From Thiosocius sp942490985 (GTDB lineage Bacteria; Pseudomonadota; Gammaproteobacteria; Chromatiales; Chromatiaceae), in the NCBI GenBank assembly GCA_942490985.1, contig CALNYW010000002.1, positions 1-64,000 on the forward strand: 64,000 nt of DNA. Direction: 5' to 3'. Positions 36,499 through 44,107 of this stretch are shown here, one piece after another (position 1 is the stretch's first letter; each line of letters begins with the position of its first letter). A model generated the notes under the pieces. It searched no databases. It was given only the letters and a program-made list of their open reading frames with translations, and had not been told where the DNA came from. A program made the translations under genes and the position numbers.

Positions 36499-36786
36499 TA
36501 TTCAGCGGCTAATGCTCAGCCGTGGCACAAGTGTTGTGGGCAAGGCGCAGTTCGCAGGGAATGGCGGGCCCGTTCCAGGGGCTGCAACACAGCCCACGAC
36601 ACTTGTGCCGCGGCCCTTCGGGAGTCCCTGTGCGACCACGACTCTACGTTGCGTTTCTTGCCAAGGGGAATGACCATTGCCTGCGAAACGGGTCTTGATT
36701 CGCACCTGCGCAGTGGCTCTGAGCGTTACAGAATTATCCGCATGGTCCACTAGCCGCAGCGGCGCTGTCTGCGCCGGTGCGGGCTT
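36499..36786. repeat. Insertion with inverted repeat that truncates amtB
   Basis: Arms at 36521-36541 and 36592-36612 (CGTGGCACAAGTGTTGTGGGC-type, 19 of 21 matching as inverted repeats; core CACAAGTGT) enclose a 50-bp centre that itself has GGAATGG and CCCGTTCC. Beyond it, to about 36750, are further degenerate inverted segments. No transposase is coded. It looks like a non-autonomous palindromic element. Target duplications were not identified. Confidence 0.5.
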
Positions 36787-37581
36787 TTATTCGTCGGCTG
36801 ATTCTTCGGCGAAAACTGCCTTGTAGCCCGCCCATGTTGCGTACCCCAGCCAGGGGAAGATCACGACAAATGCGGCGAAAAACGTCAGCATGCCGACGAC
36901 CGTCAGCCCGGCAAGGATCCCAGCCCACAGCAGCATAGGTGCCGGCTGATTGACCACTGTCCGCACACTGGCGGCGATCGCTAGCCCGAAACTGGTGCGG
37001 TTTTCCAACACCATCGGTAACGACCAGGCTGTCAGGGCGAACATCACCAACGCAAAAATGCCGCCGACCCCAAACAGCACGGCGAGGAAACCGAGCCCTT
37101 CGGGTGAAGCCAGCGCGGCAAGGAAGTTTGACGTGCCGATCACGTTACCGATGTAGAGTGCTGCGGCGATCGTCGAGAAACGAATCCAGGCGATCATGAC
37201 TATGCTCAGCAGTAACACAAACAGTGCTGTGCTGCCGGCATTGGCGCGGATCGTCTTGAAACAACCAATCAGGCGGACGGTTTCGCCACGGTCGGCCTGC
37301 TGAGCGAGACGGTATAGGCCGACCGCAAGAAATGGCCCGACCAGCAAGAAGCCGCTCCAAAACGTAAAGATGAATTTCGGATAGGTCAGCCCCATCCAGG
37401 TGATCGCCATGCCGATCGCGGCGAATATCCCGCCGTAGATCAGCGACACGGTCTTGTTCTGGGTGAAATATTCCCACCCCGCCTTGAGCCACTGGATGCT
37501 GTCGGCCGTGCCGATCCGTCGAGCCGTTGGGATGGTCGGGTAGTGATAGACCACCGGTTCGTGGCTCTCGGTAGATGCCAT
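36787..37581 (-). CDS. DUF2189 inner-membrane protein
   Basis: 264 residues with about six membrane segments and the DUF2189 features: RRIGTADSIQWLKAGWEYFT near the start, PKFIFTFWSGFLLVGPFLAV, and the ending PWLGYATWAGYKAVFAEE. Function of the family is unknown. It is often near cytochrome oxidase or respiratory genes in other genomes; here the neighbours are a broken amtB and tRNA-Pro. The ATG at 37581 is close to GGAGGA upstream on the minus strand, so the start is well supported. Confidence 0.85.
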   Translation of the reverse strand: MASTESHEPVVYHYPTIPTARRIGTADSIQWLKAGWEYFTQNKTVSLIYGGIFAAIGMAITWMGLTYPKFIFTFWSGFLLVGPFLAVGLYRLAQQADRGETVRLIGCFKTIRANAGSTALFVLLLSIVMIAWIRFSTIAAALYIGNVIGTSNFLAALASPEGLGFLAVLFGVGGIFALVMFALTAWSLPMVLENRTSFGLAIAASVRTVVNQPAPMLLWAGILAGLTVVGMLTFFAAFVVIFPWLGYATWAGYKAVFAEESADE

Positions 37582-37698
37582 AGCTGATTCCTCCGCGCAC
37601 TGGCATTATCGTTAACGTCGCAGTCTACGCGCGGCTCGCGGGTGCAGTTTGCCGGCGGTTTCTGGGGGATTGTCGCAAAGGCCGGCTTGTTTTTGCGG

Positions 37699-37728
37699 AA
37701 ACGAAACGGCAGCCACTGGGGCTGCCGT
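37699..37728 (-). terminator. Terminator after tRNA-Pro
   Basis: CGGCAGCC (37707-37714) and GGCTGCCG (37720-37727) form an 8-bp stem. Read on the minus strand it is followed by TTTCGTTTCC. Confidence 0.75.
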
Positions 37729-37736
37729 GTCAAAAC

Positions 37737-37813
37737 TGGTCGGAGTGAAAGGATTCGAACCTTCGACCCCCGCCTCCCGAAGACGGTGCTCTACCAAGCT
37801 GAGCTACACTCCG
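37737..37813 (-). tRNA. tRNA-Pro (anticodon CGG)
   Basis: 77 nt on the minus strand. Acceptor CGGAGTG pairs with CACTCCG, the anticodon loop TTCGGGA gives CGG, the T arm is GAAGGTTCGAATCCTTT, and the encoded end is ACCA (plus 37737-37740 read TGGT). It starts 15 bp after the ispB stop on the same strand, so it may be read through from ispB. Confidence 0.96.
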
Positions 37814-37828
37814 CGCGATGGCGACGCG

Positions 37829-38797
37829 TCAGAACGACCGGGATACCGCGAAGTCGGCCAGCGCCTCGAGCGCGCGGCGATATTCTGTTGCGGGAAGTGG
37901 TGCCAACGCCTGTTTGGCGGCGGCTGCCTCGTCTGTCGCGAGCCGCGCAGTGTAAGCGATCGCATCAGTCGATTCAATTGCTGCCAGCACGTCGTCAATG
38001 CGATCGGCGCCGCCGTTTTCGATGACCTCGCGCAACAATTTTTGTGCTTCGCCGTCGGATTGCTGCATGGCTCTAATTAACGGGAGCGTTGGTTTGCCTT
38101 CCGCAAGATCGTCGCCGATATTTTTGCCAATCTCAACACCCGCGGCACCGTAGTCCAATGCATCGTCGATCATCTGAAACGCCATCCCGAGATGAAGGCC
38201 GTAGCTGGCCAGGGCCGTTTCCACCTCCGATCCTGCTTCGCTGATAATCCCGCCGAGCTGTGCGCCGGCTTCGAATAATGTGGCCGTCTTGCGCAGGATC
38301 ACCTCGCGGTAGCGGTGTTCGGTGGTGTCGGCGTCGTTGCAATTGAGCAGCTGCAGGACTTCTCCCTCGGCGATGCGGTTGGTGGCGTGGGCAAGCACGT
38401 TCATGACCGGCATCGCACCGACGTCGACCATCATTTCAAAGGCCCTTGAGTAAAGGAAGTCGCCGACCAACACGCTGGCCGGGTTGCCCCACACGGCATT
38501 TGCGGTATCGCGGTTGCGGCGTTGGTCGGAATCGTCGACGACGTCATCGTGTAAGAGGGTCGCGGTGTGGATAAACTCCACGATCGCGGCGAGGTCGACG
38601 TGCTGGTTGCCGCGATAGCCCAGTGCCCGGGCTGCGAGTAACACAATCGTCGGCCGCAATCGCTTGCCGCCGCTGTTGACAATGTGTTGGCCGACCTGGT
38701 TGATCAGCACGACGTCGGAACTCAGACGTTGCAGGATCAGTGTATCGGTCGCAGCGAGATCGGGTTCGATCAGCGCGCGGATTGTCGAGAACTCCAT
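37829..38797 (-). CDS. ispB: Octaprenyl diphosphate synthase
   Basis: 322 residues, the usual length. Both aspartate-rich motifs are present: LLHDDVVDDSDQRR (first, chain-length region) and MIDDALDYGA (second). SGGKRLRPTIVLLAA is the isopentenyl diphosphate-binding segment and KTATLFEAGAQLGGIIS follows. It condenses isopentenyl units onto farnesyl diphosphate to make the quinone side chain. ATG 38797 is chosen because it matches the family start; an upstream start at 38833 adds 12 unlikely residues. Divergent from rplU-rpmA-obgE, the arrangement conserved in gammaproteobacteria. Confidence 0.95.
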   Translation of the reverse strand: MEFSTIRALIEPDLAATDTLILQRLSSDVVLINQVGQHIVNSGGKRLRPTIVLLAARALGYRGNQHVDLAAIVEFIHTATLLHDDVVDDSDQRRNRDTANAVWGNPASVLVGDFLYSRAFEMMVDVGAMPVMNVLAHATNRIAEGEVLQLLNCNDADTTEHRYREVILRKTATLFEAGAQLGGIISEAGSEVETALASYGLHLGMAFQMIDDALDYGAAGVEIGKNIGDDLAEGKPTLPLIRAMQQSDGEAQKLLREVIENGGADRIDDVLAAIESTDAIAYTARLATDEAAAAKQALAPLPATEYRRALEALADFAVSRSF

Positions 38798-38906
38798 AAC
38801 CGTCTGGGTTACCGGGCGAAAAACACCCGGCATCCTAGGTAAGCGGGTTTCCCGCTGTCAAGCTTGCCTGCGCCGCGTGTTGTGTTGGATCGGCCGCGCA
38901 GCCTGG

Positions 38907-38935
38907 TTGACGATCGAGGGTGCGATCCCTATAAT
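38907..38935 (+). promoter_or_regulatory. Sigma-70 promoter of rplU-rpmA
   Basis: TTGACG (38907-38912) and a perfect TATAAT (38930-38935) with the ideal 17-nt spacer, ~70 bp upstream of the rplU start. The expected start of transcription is near 38942. Confidence 0.85.
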
Positions 38936-39008
38936 TTCGCGTCTTTCCGCTTGCCGACTCTGTATCAGCAGGGTAAGACGGACATCAACTATCAGGAGAT
39001 TCGCGGTC

Positions 39009-39323
39009 ATGTATGCCGTCATCAAAACCGGTGGTAAGCAATACCGGGTCGCAGAAGGCTCAACCCTGAAGGTCGAAAAACTCGACGCTGCTGAAGGTTC
39101 GAGCGTCGAACTGGATCACGTCCTGATGATCGCCGACGGCGACGACGTCAAAGTCGGCGCGCCGTACCTCGATGGCGGCAAGGTCACGGCGACCGTCAAG
39201 GCACACGGCCGAGGCAAAAAAGTCCAGATCATCAAATTTCGCCGTCGCAAGCATCACATGAAGCGCCAGGGGCATCGCCAGGCATTCACCGAAATAGAGG
39301 TCACTGGCATCAGTGCCGGTTGA
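39009..39323 (+). CDS. rplU: 50S ribosomal protein L21
   Basis: 104 residues starting MYAVIKTGGKQYRVAEGSTL, with IIKFRRRKHHMKRQGHRQAF near the end, the hallmark RNA-contacting segment of L21. It binds 23S rRNA. ATG 39009 follows AGGAGAT. rpmA begins 12 bp after its stop, so the two are co-transcribed from the 38907 promoter, with a terminator after rpmA. Confidence 0.97.
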   Translation: MYAVIKTGGKQYRVAEGSTLKVEKLDAAEGSSVELDHVLMIADGDDVKVGAPYLDGGKVTATVKAHGRGKKVQIIKFRRRKHHMKRQGHRQAFTEIEVTGISAG

Positions 39324-39335
39324 GGAGCAGCAAGC

Positions 39336-39593
39336 ATGGCACACAAAAAAGCAGGCGGTAGCTCAAAGAATGGCCGCGACTCAGAGTCCAAACGCCTTGG
39401 CGTCAAGGTCTTCGGCGGCCAATCCATCAATGCCGGTGGCATCATCATTCGCCAACGCGGCACCCGCGTACACCCGGGCGTTAACGTCGGTTGCGGCAAA
39501 GACCACACGCTGTACGCTACCGCAAACGGCCAGGTTCGGTTCGAAACCAAGGGGCCAAAAAATCGTAAGTTCGTGAGTGTCGACCCGGCCTGA
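39336..39593 (+). CDS. rpmA: 50S ribosomal protein L27
   Basis: 85 residues: MAHKKAGGSSKNGRDSESKR, GVKVFGGQSINAGGIIIRQR and GTRVHPGVNVGCGKDHTLYA. It is a ribosomal subunit near the peptidyl-transferase centre. AGGAG lies upstream of the ATG. The N-terminal start AHKKAGG is the mature form seen in proteobacteria, with no cleaved leader as in Firmicutes. Confidence 0.97.
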   Translation: MAHKKAGGSSKNGRDSESKRLGVKVFGGQSINAGGIIIRQRGTRVHPGVNVGCGKDHTLYATANGQVRFETKGPKNRKFVSVDPA

Positions 39594-39619
39594 GGCGCCG
39601 ACGACAGCTCAGGCTCGGA

Positions 39620-39648
39620 AAGCCTCGTCTGCTGACGGGGCTTTTTTC
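39620..39648 (+). terminator. Terminator after rpmA
   Basis: AAGCCTCGTC and GACGGGGCTT form a 10-bp stem (one G-T pair) around TGCT, followed by six T. Confidence 0.88.
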
Positions 39649-39696
39649 GTTTGGGGCGAGGGGCAGACCCAGGCGCTGTGAGGAATAGGGCGGCCG

Positions 39697-40770
39697 ATGA
39701 AATTTGTCGATGAGGCGGTGATCAAGGTCGAGGCCGGTGACGGTGGCAATGGCTGCGTGAGTTTTCGTCGCGAGAAATACATCCCCAAAGGCGGCCCCGA
39801 TGGCGGGGACGGTGGCGACGGCGGGCACGTCTTCCTGGTCGCAGACAGCGGCCTCAACACGCTAGTCGATTTCCGCCACCGCCGTCACTATCACGCCGAG
39901 CGCGGTCAGAATGGCATGGGTCGTCAGATGACCGGGCACAGGGGCGCCAATCTAACCGTGCGTGTGCCCGTTGGGACCCGCATCTTCGATGCCGATACCG
40001 AAGAGTACATCGGTGAGGTCATGGCCCATGGCGAATCACTGCTAGTGGCGCGCGGCGGTGTTCATGGTCTCGGCAATATCCATTTCAAGAGCAGCACCAA
40101 CCGGGCGCCGCGGCAATCCACGCACGGAACACCGGGCGACCGACGCACGTTACAACTCGAATTGGTGTTGCTCGCCGATGTCGGTCTGCTGGGTCTGCCG
40201 AACGCCGGCAAGTCGAGTTTCATCAGTGCGGTTTCCAGCGCACGGCCCAAGGTGGCCGATTATCCTTTCACGACGTTGTATCCCAACCTTGGCGTGGTGT
40301 CGGCAGGGTCGGAACGCAGTTTCGTTGTGGCCGATATTCCCGGTCTGATCGAGGGGGCAGCCGATGGCGCCGGGCTTGGCGTTCAATTTCTGAAACACCT
40401 GTCGCGGACCCGCCTACTGCTTCACCTCGTCGATATCGCACCGCTCGATGGGATGCCGTTGGTCGATGCGGTGCGCGGCATCGAATCAGAGGTGGCAAAA
40501 TTTGGCGACGAGCTCGCTCAACGGGAGCGCTGGCTGGTACTGACCAAGATCGATCTGCTGGATGCCGATGAGGCGGACGTTCGACGGCGCGAGCTGGTCG
40601 ACGCGTTGGCTTGGCAGGGCCCTGTCTACCTCATTTCTTCGGTTGCACAGCGCGGTTTGAAGCAGCTGGTACAGGATCTTGCGTCACGGCTGGAGGCATT
40701 GCGTGCCGGCGACCAACAAGCGGCCGATGCAACCAGCCACGATGATGCCCCTTACGATCCTTTGGGATAA
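39697..40770 (+). CDS. obgE: GTPase Obg
   Basis: 357 residues. The N-terminal glycine-rich Obg fold is present (KVEAGDGGNGCVSFRREKYI, GGPDGGDGGDGGHVFLVAD). The G domain follows: GLPNAGKSSF (G1), DIPGLIEGAADGAGLGVQFL (G3), and TKID for NKXD. Obg helps 50S assembly and growth control. A short acidic tail (ATSHDDAPYDPLG) replaces the longer C-terminal domain of some relatives. proB starts 5 bp after its stop, so both are on one transcript. Confidence 0.96.
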   Translation: MKFVDEAVIKVEAGDGGNGCVSFRREKYIPKGGPDGGDGGDGGHVFLVADSGLNTLVDFRHRRHYHAERGQNGMGRQMTGHRGANLTVRVPVGTRIFDADTEEYIGEVMAHGESLLVARGGVHGLGNIHFKSSTNRAPRQSTHGTPGDRRTLQLELVLLADVGLLGLPNAGKSSFISAVSSARPKVADYPFTTLYPNLGVVSAGSERSFVVADIPGLIEGAADGAGLGVQFLKHLSRTRLLLHLVDIAPLDGMPLVDAVRGIESEVAKFGDELAQRERWLVLTKIDLLDADEADVRRRELVDALAWQGPVYLISSVAQRGLKQLVQDLASRLEALRAGDQQAADATSHDDAPYDPLG

Positions 40771-40775
40771 GACCG

Positions 40776-41891
40776 ATGACAGCTAGCATGCACCAATCCA
40801 GGCGTTGGGTTATCAAGATTGGCAGTGCCTTGGTTACCGCCGACGGTAAAGGCCTGGATCGTGACGCCTTGCGCCTTTGGGTTGATCAGATTGCGGACAT
40901 GCGGGCGGCGGGGGATGCGATCGTCATCGTCTCGTCCGGTGCTGTCGCCGAGGGGCTCACGCGCATGGGCCGGACCGAACGGCCGGGGAGCCTGTACGAA
41001 TTGCAGGCCGCCGCGGCGATTGGCCAGATGGGTCTGGTTCAGGCGTGGGAGAGCTGTTTCCAACGTCGCGGTCTGCATACCGCACAGGTGTTGCTGACCC
41101 ACGACGACCTCTCCGACCGGCGCCGTTATCTGAATGCCCGCAGCACGCTTCGCGCGCTCGTGGAGCTTGGGGTCATTCCTGTCGTCAATGAAAACGATGC
41201 GGTGGCCAACGAAGAATTGCGGTTCGGCGATAACGACACCCTGGCCGCGTTGGTAGCAAATCTTGTCGAGGCCGATCTGCTGGTGTTGCTCACCGACCAG
41301 GATGGGCTTTATGACGCGGATCCGCGCCGTAACCCAAGCGCGCAGCTGATCAGCCAGGCGCAAGCCGGCGATCCGACACTGGATGCGATGGCCGGCGGCG
41401 GCGGGTTATTGGGCCAGGGCGGGATGCAAACCAAGCTCAGGGCGGCGCGTCTCGCGGCACGCTCAGGTGCGTCGACGGTGATCGCACATGGGCGTCAGGC
41501 CGATGTGCTGCGGCGCTTGCATGCCGGGGACAAGGTCGGAACCGTTTTGACCTCGACCCAGCAACCTGAAGCGGCGCGCAAGCGTTGGCTGGCCGGGCAG
41601 TTGCAGGCCAAGGGGCAGCTGGAACTCGATCCGGGTGCGGTCAGGGTGCTGCGCGAGGCGGGGCGCAGTCTGTTGGCGGTTGGGGTGCGTGCAGTGCGCG
41701 GCAATTTCCGCCGCGGCGAACTGGTCACCTGTGTCGATAGCGAAGGGCGCGAGATCGCGCGCGGTCTGGTCAACTATAACGCTGACGAGGCAAGACGGAT
41801 CCAGGGGCAGCCTTCAAATGCGATTGAGTCGCTGTTGGGTTATGTCGATGAAGAAGAGCTGATCCACCGCGACAATCTCGTCTTGGTGTGA
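40776..41891 (+). CDS. proB: Glutamate 5-kinase
   Basis: 371 residues, an amino-acid kinase domain plus a C-terminal PUA domain. Landmarks are RRWVIKIGSALVTADG at the N-terminus, VSSGAVAEGLTRMG, PVVNENDAVANEELRFGDND (substrate loop) and TDQDGLYDADPR. The PUA part starts near LELDPGAVRVLREAGRSLLA and includes NFRRGELVTCVDSEGREIARG. It catalyses the first step of proline synthesis and is feedback-inhibited by proline in the family. ATG 40776 or 40788 are both possible. No proA is adjacent. Confidence 0.95.
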   Translation: MTASMHQSRRWVIKIGSALVTADGKGLDRDALRLWVDQIADMRAAGDAIVIVSSGAVAEGLTRMGRTERPGSLYELQAAAAIGQMGLVQAWESCFQRRGLHTAQVLLTHDDLSDRRRYLNARSTLRALVELGVIPVVNENDAVANEELRFGDNDTLAALVANLVEADLLVLLTDQDGLYDADPRRNPSAQLISQAQAGDPTLDAMAGGGGLLGQGGMQTKLRAARLAARSGASTVIAHGRQADVLRRLHAGDKVGTVLTSTQQPEAARKRWLAGQLQAKGQLELDPGAVRVLREAGRSLLAVGVRAVRGNFRRGELVTCVDSEGREIARGLVNYNADEARRIQGQPSNAIESLLGYVDEEELIHRDNLVLV

Positions 41892-41917
41892 GGGTGGCAT
41901 AACGCTTCGTTGCGAGC

Positions 41918-42042
41918 AAAAAAAAACCCTGGGCACATCCCTATGCCCAGGGTTCGGGTGTCGCCTGTTTGGGTTGGCAAACTCTTTGGTCCCTGCAGCG
42001 CATCACTGCGCGATTGGCATTCCTTCGAGTCCTTTCGACGAC
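41918..42042 (-). ncRNA. Candidate CsrB/RsmZ-type small RNA with four ANGGA motifs
   Basis: Read on the minus strand, an extended -10 (TGCAAGAAT, plus 42049-42057) precedes a ~125-nt transcript that ends in an 11-bp hairpin (41925-41954) plus nine U. All four GGA triplets fit ANGGA. One sits in the hexaloop of TCGA-AAGGAC-TCGA (about 42025-42038), one in AAGGAA, one in AGGGAC and one in the terminator loop TAGGGATG (41936-41943). Exposed ANGGA sites are the CsrA/RsmA binding sites of CsrB, RsmX/Y/Z RNAs. An upstream palindrome at 42099-42116 resembles the GacA box. Function is inferred from pattern only; expression is untested. Confidence 0.6.
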
Positions 42043-42096
42043 GCCCTAATTCTTGCACCTCGAGTGGGGTTAAACGCACAACCTATGTCACCATCG

Positions 42097-42118
42097 TGTG
42101 TAGGAATTTTCCTACACA
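42097..42118 (-). promoter_or_regulatory. GacA/UvrY-box-like palindrome
   Basis: A perfect inverted repeat with 10-bp arms and a 2-nt centre. Its inner 18 nt, TGTAGGAATTTTCCTACA, follow the GacA pattern TGTAAG-N6-CTTACA with A/T-rich centre. The centre lies about 66 bp before the predicted start of the small RNA, close to the position of the upstream activating site in rsm genes. It also directly abuts the rpsT terminator. Confidence 0.55.
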
Positions 42119-42147
42119 TAAAAAAGCCGGCGCTGTGGCCGGCTTTT
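42119..42147 (-). terminator. Bidirectional terminator after rpsT
   Basis: AAAGCCGGC (42123-42131) and GCCGGCTTT (42138-42146) form a 9-bp stem. On the minus strand T6 follows, ending rpsT transcription. On the plus strand T4 follows, which may stop read-through from proB. Confidence 0.85.
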
Positions 42148-42169
42148 CTCGAGTGTGGACGCCGTGCGC

Positions 42170-42430
42170 TCAGAGCGCGCGTATCTTCGCGTTCAGGCGA
42201 CTCTTGTGACGCGCGGCCTTGTTTTTGTGAATCAGGCCTTTACCGGCGAGGTTGTCGAGCAGTGGCACGGCGCTCTTGTACGCGGTTTCGGCGGCGGCCT
42301 TATCACCAGCTTCGATGGCATTGAGCACTTTTTTGACTTCAGTGCGCATTTCGCTGCGACGACCGGCGTTGCGTTGGCGGCGTGATTCGGCCTGACGGGC
42401 GCGTTTCCGAGCTTGTACTGAGTTGGCCAA
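42170..42430 (-). CDS. rpsT: 30S ribosomal protein S20, UUG start
   Basis: 86 residues: (M)ANSVQARKRARQAESRRQRN, then SEMRTEVKKVLNAIEAGDKA and the end NKAARHKSRLNAKIRAL. It binds the 5' domain of 16S rRNA. The frame has no ATG at the family start. TTG 42430 lies exactly there with GGAG 8-11 bases upstream. Escherichia coli rpsT also uses UUG, and its weak initiation is linked to autoregulation by S20, so the same control may exist here. Divergent from murJ, 120 bp away. Confidence 0.95.
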   Translation of the reverse strand: MANSVQARKRARQAESRRQRNAGRRSEMRTEVKKVLNAIEAGDKAAAETAYKSAVPLLDNLAGKGLIHKNKAARHKSRLNAKIRAL

Positions 42431-42523
42431 TTCACGACTCCTGAAGCGTTGGCGTTTCGAAAGACCGCGAATTATCTGGATCTGGCGAACCGCTGTCAAG
42501 CCCCCGAGTGGCCCGATAGACCG

Positions 42524-42529
42524 TATAAT
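42524..42529 (+). promoter_or_regulatory. -10 element upstream of murJ
   Basis: A perfect TATAAT 12 bp before GGAGG and 22-25 bp before the first murJ family codons. No good -35 is seen at 16-18 bp. Its position implies that the mRNA starts near 42536, so the upstream ATG at 42449 would not be transcribed from it. Confidence 0.6.
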
Positions 42530-42550
42530 CGCCGCTTTCCGGAGGTAGCG

Positions 42551-44107
42551 ATTCTGTCCCTGTTCAAGTCCTTGTCCACGGTGGGTGGCTTCACGCTGCT
42601 GTCACGCGTCCTTGGTTTCGCCCGTGACCTGGTCTATGCGCAGGTCTTCGGGGCCAACGCCTTTACCGATGCGTTCTTCGTGGCTTTCAAGATCCCCAAC
42701 TTTCTGCGGCGGCTGTTCGCTGAAGGGGCGTTTGCGACCGCCTTCGTGCCGGTACTTTCCGAGTATCGGACGCAGCGCTCTTACGCCGAGCTGAGGGATT
42801 TCGTCGACCATATTGCCGGTGCCCTGGGTTTGGTGTTGCTGGTGATATCCCTCATAGGCGTCGCCGCGGCGCCGCTGCTGGTGTCGTTGTTCGCGTTCGG
42901 CTGGGTGCTTGAGGGCGAGACGATGAAACTCGCCCTGGCCGCCGACATGCTGCGGCTGACCTTCCCGTATCTGTTCTTTATCTCGCTGACGGCGTTCGCC
43001 GGCGGCATCCTGAACGCCCATGACCGCTTCGCCGTGCCCGCCTTCACACCGGTATTGCTCAATCTCTGCCTGATCGGCGCGGCGCTATGGCTTGCGCCAC
43101 AAATGGACACGCCTATCGTCGCGCTTGCCTGGGGTGTGTTGCTGGCCGGAATCGTGCAATTCACCTTTCAGCTACCGTTTCTGGCCCGCGAGCGGCTGCT
43201 GCCGCGACCGCGGCCCGGGTTTCATGACCCCGGGGTACGACGGGTGTTGCGTCTGATGGTGCCGGCCCTGTTCGCGGTCTCCGTCACGCAGATCAATCTG
43301 CTGCTGGATACGGTGCTGGCGTCGTTTCTCGAAACGGGCAGCATTTCCTGGCTGTATTACTCCGACCGGCTAATGGAGTTCCCGCTGGGCATTCTCGGTG
43401 TCGCCCTCGCGACGGTGATCCTGCCTCGCCTGTCGCGTCGGCAGGCGGAGGCCTCAGTCGAGGGTTTCAGTCACACCCTGGACTGGGGGCTGCGGATGAC
43501 CTTGGTGTTCGGCGTGCCGTCGGCGATCGGCCTGATGCTGCTAGCGGCGCCGATGCTCGCGACGCTGTTTCAATCCGAAGTCTTCGATGCCTACGACGTC
43601 CAGATGGCTGCCCGCAGCCTGATGGCCTACTCGCTCGGCCTGCAGGCGTTCATCCTCATCAAGGTGCTGGCGCCCGGCTTCTATTCGCGCCAGGACACCC
43701 GCACCCCGGTGCGTATCGGGGTGATTGCGATGGCGGTCAACATGGGGCTGAATTTGCTGCTGATCTTTCCGCTGCAGCATGCCGGGTTGGCGTTGGCGAC
43801 GAGCCTGTCGTCGTTCCTGAATGCCTTTTTGCTGTGGCGCGGGCTGCGACGCAGCGATGCCTACCAACCGGTGCCAGGCTGGACGCGCTTGGCCTGGCAG
43901 ATCGGGTTCGCCGGTGTTGCGATGGCGGCATTTTTGATGCTGGCCGCACCTGCGACGGATGCCTGGTTGTCGGCGAGTCGGATGGTCCGGGTCACGTGGC
44001 TCGGCAGTTTGATTGTCGCTGCTGGGTCGATCTACTTCATCGCGCTGTTCGCCAGTGGCTTGCGACCCAGGCATCTCAAGGCGCAACCGTTACGGGAGAC
44101 CAGCTAG
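42551..44107 (+). CDS. murJ: Lipid II flippase MurJ, non-standard start codon
   Basis: About 518 residues and 14 membrane segments. The MurJ opening LFKSLSTVGGFTLLSRVLGF is followed by FARDLVYAQVFGANAFTDAF, the loop FKIPNFLRRLFAEGAFATAF, and later YYSDRLMEFPLGILGVALAT. It flips lipid II across the inner membrane for peptidoglycan synthesis. The family start falls at ATT CTG TCC CTG TTC (42551). Both ATT 42551 and CTG 42554 are rare start codons, but GGAGG lies 5 or 8 bases upstream, and the only upstream ATG in frame (42449) precedes the predicted transcription start. The lspA GTG overlaps the stop (TAGTG). Confidence 0.92.
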   Translation: MLSLFKSLSTVGGFTLLSRVLGFARDLVYAQVFGANAFTDAFFVAFKIPNFLRRLFAEGAFATAFVPVLSEYRTQRSYAELRDFVDHIAGALGLVLLVISLIGVAAAPLLVSLFAFGWVLEGETMKLALAADMLRLTFPYLFFISLTAFAGGILNAHDRFAVPAFTPVLLNLCLIGAALWLAPQMDTPIVALAWGVLLAGIVQFTFQLPFLARERLLPRPRPGFHDPGVRRVLRLMVPALFAVSVTQINLLLDTVLASFLETGSISWLYYSDRLMEFPLGILGVALATVILPRLSRRQAEASVEGFSHTLDWGLRMTLVFGVPSAIGLMLLAAPMLATLFQSEVFDAYDVQMAARSLMAYSLGLQAFILIKVLAPGFYSRQDTRTPVRIGVIAMAVNMGLNLLLIFPLQHAGLALATSLSSFLNAFLLWRGLRRSDAYQPVPGWTRLAWQIGFAGVAMAAFLMLAAPATDAWLSASRMVRVTWLGSLIVAAGSIYFIALFASGLRPRHLKAQPLRETS

